NCBI RefSeq assembly: GCF_009711265.1 | Contig: NZ_WMII01000021.1 | Coordinates: 1-53,678 of the forward strand | Direction of reading: 5' to 3' | Origin: Paracoccus shanxieyensis | GTDB taxonomy: Bacteria; Pseudomonadota; Alphaproteobacteria; Rhodobacterales; Rhodobacteraceae | Length of the DNA: 53,678 bases | In this document: one piece after another, positions 34,674-43,153 of the stretch | Layout of the letters: the number at the start of each line of letters is the position of its first letter | Position numbering within the stretch: position 1 is the first letter of the stretch | Position numbers and translations under genes: made by a program | Notes under the pieces: model-generated | Seen by the model: only the letters and a program-made list of their open reading frames with translations | The model's database searches: none | Told to the model about the DNA's origin: nothing

Positions 34674-35302
34674 AGCTGAAGCTGGAAATCAGCCCCGACC
34701 TTGCTGCCCTGATGCAGGCGGAAATCGCCGCCGGTGAAAAGGCTGTCACCACCGCCATGCGCGAGGCGGGTGCGGGCCTAAAATCCGCCTGGCGCGGCCA
34801 GATCACCGGCGCTGGGCTTGGCACCCGCCTCGGCAACTCGATCAGACTCGCCACCTATCCCAAGGGCGGCGAAAGCATGAACGCTGCAGCATTGGTCTGG
34901 TCGAACGCCCCGGTGATCGTCGGCGCGCATGACACGGGGCCGCTGATCCGGTCGCGCAACGGGTTCTGGCTCGCCATCCCCACCCCAGCGGCGGGGAAAA
35001 GCACGAAAGGCGGTCGCATCACCCCCGGCGAGTGGGAACGTCGCACGGGACTGCGGCTCCGCTTCATCTACCGGCGCCGCGGGCCGAGCCTGCTCGTGGC
35101 CGAGGGGCGCCTGAACAGCAAGGGGCGCGCTGTGGCCTCCCGCGCGAAAACCGGTCGCGGGCTGACCACCGTGCCGATCTTCCTCCTGGTGCCGCAGGTC
35201 AAGCTGCGTAAGCGGCTGGACCTCGCGCGGGATGCGGAGGGAGCCATCGACGGCGTGCCGGGGCGGATCGTGGCGGGGTGGGTCGCGGGACATCACAACT
35301 GA
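34670..35302 (+). CDS. Tail completion/minor tail protein (DUF6441-like)
   Basis: This 210-residue protein starts at an ATGA overlap. Features are LKSAWRGQITGAGLGTRLGN, FWLAIPTPAAGK, GEWERRTGLRLRFIYRRRGP and TVPIFLLVPQVKLRKRLDL, as in DUF6441 phage proteins usually found between head-joining and tail-tube genes (neck, gpZ-like role). It is the last gene before the antisense insertion at 35400-36470. Confidence 0.75.
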   Translation: MKLKLEISPDLAALMQAEIAAGEKAVTTAMREAGAGLKSAWRGQITGAGLGTRLGNSIRLATYPKGGESMNAAALVWSNAPVIVGAHDTGPLIRSRNGFWLAIPTPAAGKSTKGGRITPGEWERRTGLRLRFIYRRRGPSLLVAEGRLNSKGRAVASRAKTGRGLTTVPIFLLVPQVKLRKRLDLARDAEGAIDGVPGRIVAGWVAGHHN

Positions 35303-35399
35303 TGTTGGCATTGCCAACAGGACCAGTACACAATCATCACTTATCGGCTTCTTGTTCACCGAAAAGCGAGGCGCCGAATCTTCCAAGGGCTTTGACCAA

Positions 35400-36470
35400 T
35401 CATAGCTCCCCAACCTGTTCGAGGGCACCGAGATTGTACTGCTTTAAGAACTCTAGGAACTTTGTATTGCCTGGAAAATGCGTCTTTGCGACATCAAGGT
35501 CGTACTGCCTATAGTGGTAGAGCTGAGCGTAGTAATCACTCGATGGCCGCAAGTCATTTTTTGGAATATTCGATTTTTCTACGATTTCCTCTGGAGCATG
35601 GAACTTCACCCCCACATCTTCAAAAGTACAGATTCTGGACTTCATTGAGTGGCGCCCAATCATTCTAGACGCAGCGTATTCTGATTCCACCAAAGCTGCG
35701 TATTTCTCATCGTTCATTGCAGCTTCGATCAGAATGGCTTGAAATACTCCGACCTGCGGTTTGTGAAAGGGGAAATCCAAGACAGGTGTCTTCATCTCAG
35801 ACTCGGCTGAAAAGTTTTCAATGTATGCTCTTTCATCCCTGTACGAAACCTCGTTAGGGAAAGGGAAACCCATGTTTTTAGAGAGCAGGAACTCTGATGA
35901 AAGGTTCAAGAATATAAGACCATTAACGGCGAGAATGAAAGACGAGGGTTTGTGCATGAATACGGGGTCAGAGGCTCCACTCATGACCAGCCCCCTAAAT
36001 TCAGGCCGGTTAGGATATACAAGGAGACAACGGTCCTTCTTGCCAATTCTCTCGTCGATGTGGAAATTTGGTGTCGGTGTCGGCCAGTCCTTATTCAAAA
36101 GCATGTTGCCTAACCAAAGGCCAACTCGAACCTTGTCAAACCAATCGAGCAGATCGTCCCACTCAGACGCTTTCAAATCGCCACCTTCTAGAAGCCGAAC
36201 CATGAAGCCTTTGGTTCTCCCCTCCAGATCGGAATATCTTTCGTTACACTCTGTGCATGCGGGAAACTGAAACTGTTGTGCTGAAAACTGTCGAAGCTTT
36301 CTATTCGGGTCGCTCGTCTCAACGCCAAGATGCCAAATCCTTTTTGGGTCACCTGTGAGCCCAATTAGCCATTTAGGAACAACATGCTCTTTGTTTTTAG
36401 ATTTTGGCGGCTTGCCGCAGAAAATACACTTCTTTTCACTTTGCGTTGGTAATGCGTCAGCATCGACCAT
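35400..36470 (-). CDS. HNH-like zinc-finger protein inserted antisense in the late operon (moron)
   Basis: This 356-residue protein uses ATG 36470, preceded by GAGGAGAGG; an in-frame ATG at 36518 is less likely. The N-terminus has CIFCGKPPKSKNKEHVVPKW and later FPACTECNERYSDLEG: two CxxC pairs around an EHxxP motif, typical of HNH-family nucleases. The rest (about residues 95-356) is unassigned. It is AT-richer than neighbours, opposite in strand to every late gene and flanked by spacers, the hallmarks of an independently expressed lysogenic-conversion gene. Superinfection defence is a fair hypothesis but unproven. Confidence 0.78.
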   Translation of the reverse strand: MVDADALPTQSEKKCIFCGKPPKSKNKEHVVPKWLIGLTGDPKRIWHLGVETSDPNRKLRQFSAQQFQFPACTECNERYSDLEGRTKGFMVRLLEGGDLKASEWDDLLDWFDKVRVGLWLGNMLLNKDWPTPTPNFHIDERIGKKDRCLLVYPNRPEFRGLVMSGASDPVFMHKPSSFILAVNGLIFLNLSSEFLLSKNMGFPFPNEVSYRDERAYIENFSAESEMKTPVLDFPFHKPQVGVFQAILIEAAMNDEKYAALVESEYAASRMIGRHSMKSRICTFEDVGVKFHAPEEIVEKSNIPKNDLRPSSDYYAQLYHYRQYDLDVAKTHFPGNTKFLEFLKQYNLGALEQVGEL

Positions 36471-36680
36471 ATCGCCTCTCCTCTGCTCAATGCTTCGAAC
36501 CGTTGCCTGCAACTTCATAACACTCTTGATCGGGAACGACGCAAGCCGGAGAGTCTATGAATCGCCAGCGGAAAGTGCATTTTTTATCGAAGCACAGATG
36601 CGGTTCGAGTGAACTGCCTTCAGGTTGGCACGCGGGGTCGCACAGCTTGCGCTCGATCCGACCACTGAATACTGGAAAAC
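36471..36680. promoter_or_regulatory. Spacer holding the moron promoter region
   Basis: About 210 bp between the divergent moron and tail genes has no supported gene. It should contain the moron's promoter and the leader of the resumed late operon. A run TTTTTTAT near 36584 is AT-rich. No exact promoter can be assigned by eye. Confidence 0.35.
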
Positions 36681-37103
36681 ATGCCCACCACCCGCGAAAC
36701 CGTCCTCGCCGCGCTGTATGCGCGACTGCAGCCGCTTGCCGCCCTCACCCTGCGCGATGAGGTGCTGCCCGAGCGGATTCCCGCGGCGGGGCTGATCATC
36801 CTACGCGACGGCCAGCCGGGAGAGCCGGAGGTGACGCTGTCACCGCTGCGCTATCACTACCAGCACCGGGCCGAGCTGGAGGTCGTGGTCCAGACGGGCA
36901 CCGGCCGGGCCAGCGCTTTCGACGATCTGATCGCCGCCATCGGCGCAGCGCTGGAGGCTGATCGTACCCTTGGCGGCCTCTGCGACTGGGTCGAACCGGA
37001 AGCACCGGCTTCGGTCGATCTGCCTGTCGAGGGCGCAGCAGCGCTGAAGACGGCGGTGATCACCGTCGTCCTGCACTACACCACCACCGGCCCTCTGGCC
37101 TGA
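36681..37103 (+). CDS. Minor tail/terminator protein (gpU-like position)
   Basis: This 140-residue protein has PTTRETVLAALYARLQPLAA, VTLSPLRYHYQHRAELEVVV, AFDDLIAAIGAALEADRTLG and AVITVVLHYTTTGPLA, a pattern of phage tail terminator-like proteins located just before the tail tube gene. It is 27 nt upstream of the tail tube. Its role is inferred from size, order and beta-rich pattern. Confidence 0.7.
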   Translation: MPTTRETVLAALYARLQPLAALTLRDEVLPERIPAAGLIILRDGQPGEPEVTLSPLRYHYQHRAELEVVVQTGTGRASAFDDLIAAIGAALEADRTLGGLCDWVEPEAPASVDLPVEGAAALKTAVITVVLHYTTTGPLA

Positions 37104-37130
37104 CATCCCCCACATCCACAGGAGACCCCC

Positions 37131-38069
37131 ATGGCACGCGCACACGGCGCGCGGGCGCAGATGGCGCTTGCGTTCGAGACGGTTTACGGCGCCCCGCCCG
37201 CCAGCGGCTACCGGCTGATGCCCTTCGCACGGACCACGCTTGGCGCGGAACAGCCGCTCTTGAACAGCGAACTGCTGGGCTACGGCCGCGATCCCCTCGC
37301 CCCGATCAAGGACGCCGTCACCGCCGATGGCGAGGTGGTTGTGCCGATCGATGTGGAGGCCTTCGGCTTCTGGCTGAAGGCGGCCTTCGGCGCCCCGACC
37401 ACGACGGGGACCACGCCCAAGACCCACACGTTCCAGTCGGGGAACTGGACGCTGCCCTCCATGGCTATCGAAGTGGCGATGCCCGAGGTGCCACGCTTCG
37501 CGATGTACGCGGGCTGCGTGATAGACCAACTGTCCTGGCAGATGAGCCGGTCGGGCCTGCTGACCGCCACCGCACGGCTGATCGCGCAAGGCGAGGCCAT
37601 CGCGGCCACCACGGCCGCAGGCACGCCCACCGCGCTGGGCCTGCAGCGCTTCGGCCATTTCAACGGGGTGGTGAAGCGCAACGGCACGGCCTTGGGCAAC
37701 GTCGTCTCGGCCGAGATCACCTATGCCAACGGCCTCGACCGGATCGAGACCATCCGCAACGACGGCAAGATCGAGGGCGCCGATCCCGGCATGGCCGCAC
37801 TGACCGGCCGGATCGAGGTGCGCTTCGCCGATAGCGCCCTCGTAACCCAAGCCATCGACGGCACGCCCTGCGAGCTCGAGTTCGCCTACAGCCTCGGTGC
37901 CAATGCCAGCTTCACCTTCACAGCCCATGCCGTCTACCTGCCCGTCCCGCGGATCGAGATCCCGGGGCCGCAGGGCATCCAGGCCAGTTTCGACTGGCAG
38001 GCTGCCAAGGCCACCAGCCCCACCCGCATGTGCACCGCCGTCCTCGTCAACACCGTCACGGGATACTGA
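37131..38069 (+). CDS. Phage tail tube protein
   Basis: This 312-residue protein has the major tail protein pattern: MALAFETVYGAPPASGYRLM, GEVVVPIDVEAFGFWLKAAF, KTHTFQSGNWTLPSMAIEV, AGCVIDQLSWQMSRSGLLTA. A C-terminal domain (PGPQGIQASFDWQAAKA) follows. It polymerises around the tape measure. GGAGACCCCC precedes ATG 37131. It is followed 2 nt later by the tail assembly chaperone. Confidence 0.85.
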   Translation: MARAHGARAQMALAFETVYGAPPASGYRLMPFARTTLGAEQPLLNSELLGYGRDPLAPIKDAVTADGEVVVPIDVEAFGFWLKAAFGAPTTTGTTPKTHTFQSGNWTLPSMAIEVAMPEVPRFAMYAGCVIDQLSWQMSRSGLLTATARLIAQGEAIAATTAAGTPTALGLQRFGHFNGVVKRNGTALGNVVSAEITYANGLDRIETIRNDGKIEGADPGMAALTGRIEVRFADSALVTQAIDGTPCELEFAYSLGANASFTFTAHAVYLPVPRIEIPGPQGIQASFDWQAAKATSPTRMCTAVLVNTVTGY

Positions 38070-38071
38070 CC

Positions 38072-38509
38072 ATGATCCGCCTGAACCTGTCGAACCGGCC
38101 CGAATGGCTGGACCTGCTGCCCGGCCTTCGCGTGCTGGTGGCCCCTCTCACCACCGCGCTGATGGTCTCCGCCCGCGCCGATCCCTTGATCGACAATTTG
38201 TCGGAGGCATCAAGCCAAGAGCACATGGCGCTGGCCATGGCCAAGGCCGTCGCCCGCCGCGCTGTGCTGGAATGGGAAGGGGTCGGCGACGATGCGGGCA
38301 ACCTCGTCCCAGTCAGCCTGGCCGGGATCGACGCCCTTCTCGAAATCTGGCCCGTGTTCGAAGCCTTCCAGGCGCAATACGTCGCCCGGGGCCTGATGCT
38401 GGATCAGGAAAAAAACGCCTCCGCGCCCTCGCCAACTGGTCCTTCGGCGGGGGCGACGGCTACTGCGCGGCCTGCTCGGGCCCCTGCCCCGACTGCCCCG
38501 CAAGACTGA
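38072..38509 (+). CDS. Tail assembly chaperone (G-like, zero frame)
   Basis: This 145-residue protein (MIRLNLSNRPEWLDLLPGLR, VARRAVLEWEGVGDDAGNLV) sits between tail tube and tape measure, the position of lambda G. It carries the heptamer A_AAA_AAC at 38410-38416 in the correct phase. In the zero frame it ends in a low-complexity Ala/Pro tail, whereas the -1 frame continues as a conserved-looking domain. Confidence 0.82.
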   Translation: MIRLNLSNRPEWLDLLPGLRVLVAPLTTALMVSARADPLIDNLSEASSQEHMALAMAKAVARRAVLEWEGVGDDAGNLVPVSLAGIDALLEIWPVFEAFQAQYVARGLMLDQEKNASAPSPTGPSAGATATARPARAPAPTAPQD

Positions 38510-38739
38510 ATCGGCCGCAGACGGTCGAGGGCTGGCAGGTCTGGGACCTGACCCAGCGCCTTGGCGGCCAGCTGCGCATCGCACCGGGGGCCGTCATCGG
38601 ATGGGACATGGGCGCCGCGCTTTCACTGGCAGGCGGCTTGGGCGTCAACGCCCTGATCGCCGCCGAACTGCTGCCCGAGATCGAGGCGGTGATGGTGCGC
38701 AAGCTCAACGAGCAGATGGAAGGACGCCGGAATGGCTGA
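38072..38739 (+). CDS. Tail assembly chaperone frameshift fusion (GT-like)
   Basis: A -1 shift at 38410-38416 gives a fusion of about 222 residues: 115 zero-frame residues, then the -1 frame from 38416 (RLRALANWSFGGGDGYC, PCPDCPARLNRPQTVEGWQV, up to KLNEQMEGRRNG). The -1 part has a Cys4 zinc-like motif CAACSGPCPDC. The fusion stop overlaps the tape measure start by 8 nt, as in lambda G/GT. Other phages use this to make a minor chaperone that recruits tail tube subunits. Confidence 0.8.
38410..38416 (+). other. Programmed -1 ribosomal frameshift site A_AAA_AAC
   Basis: The zero-frame codons GAA AAA AAC give the canonical slippery heptamer A AAA AAC. Slipping back one base gives AAA AAA and enters the open -1 frame that encodes the T-like domain. 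Confidence 0.82.
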
Positions 38740-41194
38740 GAAGAAGGTCTCCGTCCGCCTCGTGGCGGAGGGCGGACGGCGCGTGCGCGCCGAGCTGGAA
38801 GGCGTCGGCGAAGCCGGGGCCCGCGGCTTTGGCCGCCTTTCGCGCGAGATGGAACTGGCCAACACCCGGCTGGCCGCCTTTGCGCGCCGGGCGGGCTTGG
38901 CGCTCGGGGCCGCCGCAGCAGCTGCCACGGCTTCGCTTGGGCTGATCGTCCGCTCTACAGCCGAGAGCGCGGCGCAAATCCGGCAGTTCGCGCAGGTCGC
39001 CAATGCGACGCCCGAGGCGCTGCAACGCTGGTCGGCCGGGGCGCGCACGGTTGGCATCGAGCAGGAGAAGCTGGCCGATATCCTGAAGGACGTGAACGAC
39101 CGGGTCGGGGATTTCCTGCAGACCGGCGGCGGGCCGATGGCGGATTTCTTCGAGAGTGTCGCCCCTAGGGTAGGCGTCACCGCTGACCAATTCGCCCGCC
39201 TCTCCGGCCCCGAAGCCCTCCAGCTCTACGTCGACACGTTGGAACGCGCCGGTCTCAGCCAGCAGGAGATGACCTTCTATCTCGAGGCCATGGCCTCAGA
39301 CGCGACACGGCTGCTCCCCCTCCTGCGCAATGGCGGGGCGGAGATGGCCCGGCTTGGGGATCAGGCCTCCGATCTTGGCGCGGTTCTGGACAGTGATGCC
39401 CTCGAAGCCCTGCGCCGCACGCAACTGGCTCTGGGCACAGTCTCGCTGGTGTTCGACGGACTGCGCAATCGGATTGCCGTGGCCGTCGCCCCGACCATCG
39501 AGGCGCTGGCCAATGCCTTTGTGGCGCTGGCCTCGGACGGCGGCATCCTGCGGTCGGCCATCGACACGCTGATCGGCAACCTCGGGCGACTTGCCTCCTA
39601 TGCCGCGACCTTCGCTGCCGTCATGGCCGGGCGCTGGGTGGCGGGAATGGCGGCCGCAGCCCTGTCCGTGCGCGGCCTCGCCACCGCACTCGCGTTCCTG
39701 CGCGGTGCCCTGATCCGCACCGGTATCGGCGCACTGATCGTCGGCGCGGGCGAACTGGTCTACCAGTTCTCGCAGCTGGTGGCCCGGGTCGGCGGCGTGG
39801 GCGAGGCGTTTCGCCTGCTCGGTGACCTGGCCCGCGAGGTTTGGTCGCGTATCGGTCTGTCGCTCGACGCGGCCCTTGCGCGAATGGCGGCCGGATGGGA
39901 GGGCCTGAAGGCGGCGGGCCTCTCGGCGCTGGAAGGCACCATCGCGGGCGTCGTCAGCTTCGGCGACCGGACGGCGGCGATCTTCCAGGGGGCCTACGAT
40001 GCCGCTGTCACGATCTGGGGCAGCCTGCCGGGAGCCATTGGTGACTTCGCCTTCCAGGCCGCCAATGGCCTGATCTCGGGCGTCGAGGCGATGCTGAACG
40101 GCGTCGTCACCCGCATTAACAGCTTCATCGAGACGCTTAATGCTGCCCTCGCGCTGCTGCCCGAATGGGCCACCGGCGAGGGCGGGGTGCGGATCGGCAT
40201 CCTCGACCCGGTGGAACTTGGGCGTATCGGCAATCCGTTCGAGGGAGCCGCGACCGCCGCAGGCGCTGCCGCTGCGGATGCCTTTTCGGCGGCCCTCGCA
40301 CGCACCTACCTCGAGCCGCCCGACCTTGGCCTCGGCGACATGGCCGACGATGCCCGTGCTCGGGCCGATGGTTATCGCGAAGCGGCCGGGATGCTCGCCG
40401 ATGCCGCCGGTCGGCCCTTGGCCAGCTGGCAGGCGCTGAAGGATGCGGTGACCAGCACGGGGACCGAAGCAGAGACCGCGCTGGCGGATGCGGCTGGCGC
40501 GGCCGATGCCCTGACAGCCGGGCTGAACGACACCACCACCGCCGCCGATGGCGCGGGCGGGGCTGCTCGCGATGCCGGTGCGGCTGCAGCTGAAGGCGCG
40601 GACACGGCCCTTACCGGCTGGCAGGCCGTCACGGCCGCGCTGGCCGATTATGCCGCCAAGGCGCGCGACATTGGCGGGGATATTGGCAGCGCACTGGTGG
40701 GGGCCTTCTCCTCGGCCGACAACGCCATCGGCGACTTCGTGAAGACCGGCAAGCTCGACTTCCGCGATCTAGTGACGTCGATGATTGCCGACCTCGCCAA
40801 GCTCGCTGCCCGGCGTTTCATCCTCGGCCCCATCGCCAATGCCCTTTCCGGCGCGCTGGGCGGGGCGGGTGGGATCTTCGCCAACATCCTGCATGCGGGC
40901 GGAATGGTCGGCGCCCCTGGCCCCGGACGGATGGTCCCGGCCTTGGCCTTCGCGGGAGCCCCGCGCATGCACAACGGCGGCTGGGCCGGTCTGCGGCCGG
41001 ATGAGGTGCCCGCGATCCTGCAGCGCGGGGAACGGGTTCTGTCGCGGCGCGAAGCCGCAGGTTACGGCCAGGCGGGCGCCTCGACCGTTAATGTCACAAT
41101 CAACGCCCGCGACGCCGAGAGCTTCCGCCAGTCGCGCACGCAGGTCGCGAGCGACATTGCCCGCGCCGTGTCGTTGGGCCGGAGAGGGATGTGA
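38732..41194 (+). CDS. Tail tape measure protein
   Basis: This 820-residue protein sets tail length by spanning the tube. It has long Ala-rich helices, N-terminal coiled coil (VRAELEGVGEAGARGFGRLS), hydrophobic helices in the middle (about 285-350: RWVAGMAAAALSVRGLATAL) and a C-terminal lambda H-like region ending RTQVASDIARAVSLGRRGM. The DFVKTGKLDFRDLVTSMIAD segment is typical. By the usual rule of about 0.15 nm per residue the tail would be about 120 nm (estimate). Confidence 0.92.
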   Translation: MAEKKVSVRLVAEGGRRVRAELEGVGEAGARGFGRLSREMELANTRLAAFARRAGLALGAAAAAATASLGLIVRSTAESAAQIRQFAQVANATPEALQRWSAGARTVGIEQEKLADILKDVNDRVGDFLQTGGGPMADFFESVAPRVGVTADQFARLSGPEALQLYVDTLERAGLSQQEMTFYLEAMASDATRLLPLLRNGGAEMARLGDQASDLGAVLDSDALEALRRTQLALGTVSLVFDGLRNRIAVAVAPTIEALANAFVALASDGGILRSAIDTLIGNLGRLASYAATFAAVMAGRWVAGMAAAALSVRGLATALAFLRGALIRTGIGALIVGAGELVYQFSQLVARVGGVGEAFRLLGDLAREVWSRIGLSLDAALARMAAGWEGLKAAGLSALEGTIAGVVSFGDRTAAIFQGAYDAAVTIWGSLPGAIGDFAFQAANGLISGVEAMLNGVVTRINSFIETLNAALALLPEWATGEGGVRIGILDPVELGRIGNPFEGAATAAGAAAADAFSAALARTYLEPPDLGLGDMADDARARADGYREAAGMLADAAGRPLASWQALKDAVTSTGTEAETALADAAGAADALTAGLNDTTTAADGAGGAARDAGAAAAEGADTALTGWQAVTAALADYAAKARDIGGDIGSALVGAFSSADNAIGDFVKTGKLDFRDLVTSMIADLAKLAARRFILGPIANALSGALGGAGGIFANILHAGGMVGAPGPGRMVPALAFAGAPRMHNGGWAGLRPDEVPAILQRGERVLSRREAAGYGQAGASTVNVTINARDAESFRQSRTQVASDIARAVSLGRRGM

Positions 41195-41820
41195 TGGCAT
41201 TTCACGAGGTCCGGTTTCCGGACAACATCAGCCGCGGAGCACGCGGTGGCCCGGAACGCCGCACCCAGATCGTCGAGCTGGCAAGCGGGGCCGAAGAGCG
41301 CAATGCCAGCTGGGCCAACAGCCGCCGCCGCTACGACGTGGCCTATGGCATTCGCCGCGCCGATGATCTGGCAGCAGTCGTCGCCTTCTTCGAGGCTCGG
41401 AATGGCCGCCTCCACGGTTTCCGCTTCAGGGACTGGGCCGACTTCAAATCCTGCCTTCCGTCGCAGACGCCTGGCCCAACCAACCAGCCCATCGGCACCG
41501 GCAACGGGGCGGCCACCCTGTTTCAGCTGACCAAACGCTACACCTCCGGCGCGCAGTCCTGGTCGCGGGCCATCACCAAGCCCGTCGCCGGAACCGTGAC
41601 CATCGCCCTGAACGGCACGCCGCAAGCCTCCGGCTGGTCGGTCTCGACCGCGACAGGCTTGGTGACCTTCACCACCGCCCCCGCCGCTGGCATCGCCATC
41701 ACCGCGGGCTTCGAATTCGACGTCCCGGTCCGCTTCGACACCGATGTCCTCGACGTCACCCTCGACCTCGAGCGCCTCGGGTCGATCACCTCGATCCCCC
41801 TCGTGGAAATCCGAACATGA
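41194..41820 (+). CDS. GTA gp12-like tail-tip protein (DUF2460)
   Basis: This 208-residue protein uses ATG 41194 (GGAGAGG upstream; a GTG at 41191 is alternative). The pattern FHEVRFPDNISRGARGGPER, NASWANSRRRYDVAYGIR, GFRFRDWADFKSC is DUF2460/TIGR02217 as in Rhodobacter GTA ORFg12. It helps form the tail tip. It overlaps the tape measure stop by one base and the next gene by 4. Confidence 0.9.
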   Translation: MAFHEVRFPDNISRGARGGPERRTQIVELASGAEERNASWANSRRRYDVAYGIRRADDLAAVVAFFEARNGRLHGFRFRDWADFKSCLPSQTPGPTNQPIGTGNGAATLFQLTKRYTSGAQSWSRAITKPVAGTVTIALNGTPQASGWSVSTATGLVTFTTAPAAGIAITAGFEFDVPVRFDTDVLDVTLDLERLGSITSIPLVEIRT

Positions 41821-42701
41821 AGTCCCTGAATCCGGCGCTGCAGGCCCATCTCGAAGAAGGCACGACCACGCTCGCATGGTGCTGGCGTATCACCCGCGCC
41901 GATGGCGTGACCTTCGGTTTCACCGACCACGACCGGACCCTTTCGTTCGACGGAACCGAGTTCGAACCGGAAAGCGGGCTGACGGCCTCCGAGGTGCGGT
42001 CGGGGTCTGACCTCTCGGTCGATGCGCAGGATGCCCAAGGTGTGTTGTCGTCGGACCGCATCACCGAAACGGACATCCTTGATGGCCGATGGGACAATGC
42101 AGCGGTCGAGGTCTGGCGCGTGAACTGGTCGGCTCCGGCACAGCGCGTTCTCCTCCGGCGTGGGGCCATCGGCCAGATCCGGCGCGGGCGGCTGGCCTTC
42201 GTGGCCGAGGTGCGCAGCCTCGCCCATGTCCTCGGCCAGACGGTCGGGAGGACGTTCCAGGCCAGCTGCGATGCCGCGCTGGGCGACGCGCGCTGCGGCG
42301 TGAATCTCGAGGCCCCAGCCTTCAAGGGGACCAGCGCGGTCATCGATGTGCTGCGCGACAGGGCATTCACGGCCTCCGGCCTCGGCACCTTCGCGGCGGG
42401 CTGGTTTGCGTTTGGACTTGCCGAATGGACCAGCGGTGCGAATGCCGGGCGGCGGGTCGAGGTGCTGTCGCATGATCTCGTTGACGGAATTGCAATCCTG
42501 ACCCTGCTGGAAGCCCCAGTGCGCCCGATCACGGCGACGGATGCGTTCGTGGTCCGCGCCGGTTGCGACAAGCGCCTTGCGACCTGCGACGCGAAGTTCG
42601 CCAATGTCGCGAACTTCCGAGGGTTTCCCCACATCCCGGGCCAAGACGCCGTGCTGCGATACGCCACCAAGGATGGCGGTCACGAGGGGGCGGTGCTTTG
42701 A
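41817..42701 (+). CDS. GTA gp13-like tail-tip protein (DUF2163)
   Basis: This 294-residue protein has the DUF2163/TIGR02218 pattern (WCWRITRADGVTFGFTDHDR, SGLTASEVRSGSDLSVDAQD, ARCGVNLEAPAF, AGCDKRLATCDAKFANVANF, ending FRGFPHIPGQDAVLRYA). In GTAs it forms part of the baseplate hub with zinc/iron-like Cys residues. ATGA overlap with gp12-like gene. Confidence 0.92.
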   Translation: MKSLNPALQAHLEEGTTTLAWCWRITRADGVTFGFTDHDRTLSFDGTEFEPESGLTASEVRSGSDLSVDAQDAQGVLSSDRITETDILDGRWDNAAVEVWRVNWSAPAQRVLLRRGAIGQIRRGRLAFVAEVRSLAHVLGQTVGRTFQASCDAALGDARCGVNLEAPAFKGTSAVIDVLRDRAFTASGLGTFAAGWFAFGLAEWTSGANAGRRVEVLSHDLVDGIAILTLLEAPVRPITATDAFVVRAGCDKRLATCDAKFANVANFRGFPHIPGQDAVLRYATKDGGHEGAVL

Positions 42702-43144
42702 CCCTATCCCATCGAACCGCCGATCCCGCTCTTGTCATCGCTGTTGCGCGGTCATGGCTCGGCACGCCGTACCACGACCAAGCCAGCCTGCGCGGCGTTG
42801 GCTGCGACTGCCTCGGCCTCGCGCGGGGCGTCTGGCGAGAAGTCGTCGGCCCGGAACCATTCCCGATCCCGCCCTACAGCCGGGACTGGGGCGAGACCGG
42901 TCCGCGCGAGGTGCTGGCGGACGGGGCGCGGTCGATGATGCCGGAGATCGCACCCGCCAATGCCACACCCGGTGCGTTGATCCTGTTTCGGATGATGCCG
43001 CGCGCCATCGCCAAGCATGTCGGGATCCTCACCGGCCCCGACACCTTCTTTCACGCCTATGAACGCCTCGGCGTGATCGAGGAACCGCTGACCCTCACCT
43101 GGCGACGGCGCATCGCCTTCGCTTTCCTCTTCCCTGCACGCTGA
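42698..43144 (+). CDS. GTA gp14-like NlpC/P60 peptidase of the tail tip
   Basis: This 148-residue protein uses TTG 42698, overlapping the previous stop; no in-frame ATG precedes the domain. NlpC/P60 features are WLGTPYHDQASLRGVGCDCL (catalytic Cys in GCDC) and AKHVGILTGPDTFFHAYERL (catalytic His). It probably cuts peptidoglycan crosslinks during DNA injection, as in GTA gp14. It lies directly before the gp15-like hub/host specificity gene. Confidence 0.88.
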   Translation: MTLSHRTADPALVIAVARSWLGTPYHDQASLRGVGCDCLGLARGVWREVVGPEPFPIPPYSRDWGETGPREVLADGARSMMPEIAPANATPGALILFRMMPRAIAKHVGILTGPDTFFHAYERLGVIEEPLTLTWRRRIAFAFLFPAR

Positions 43145-43153
43145 GACCCTCTC

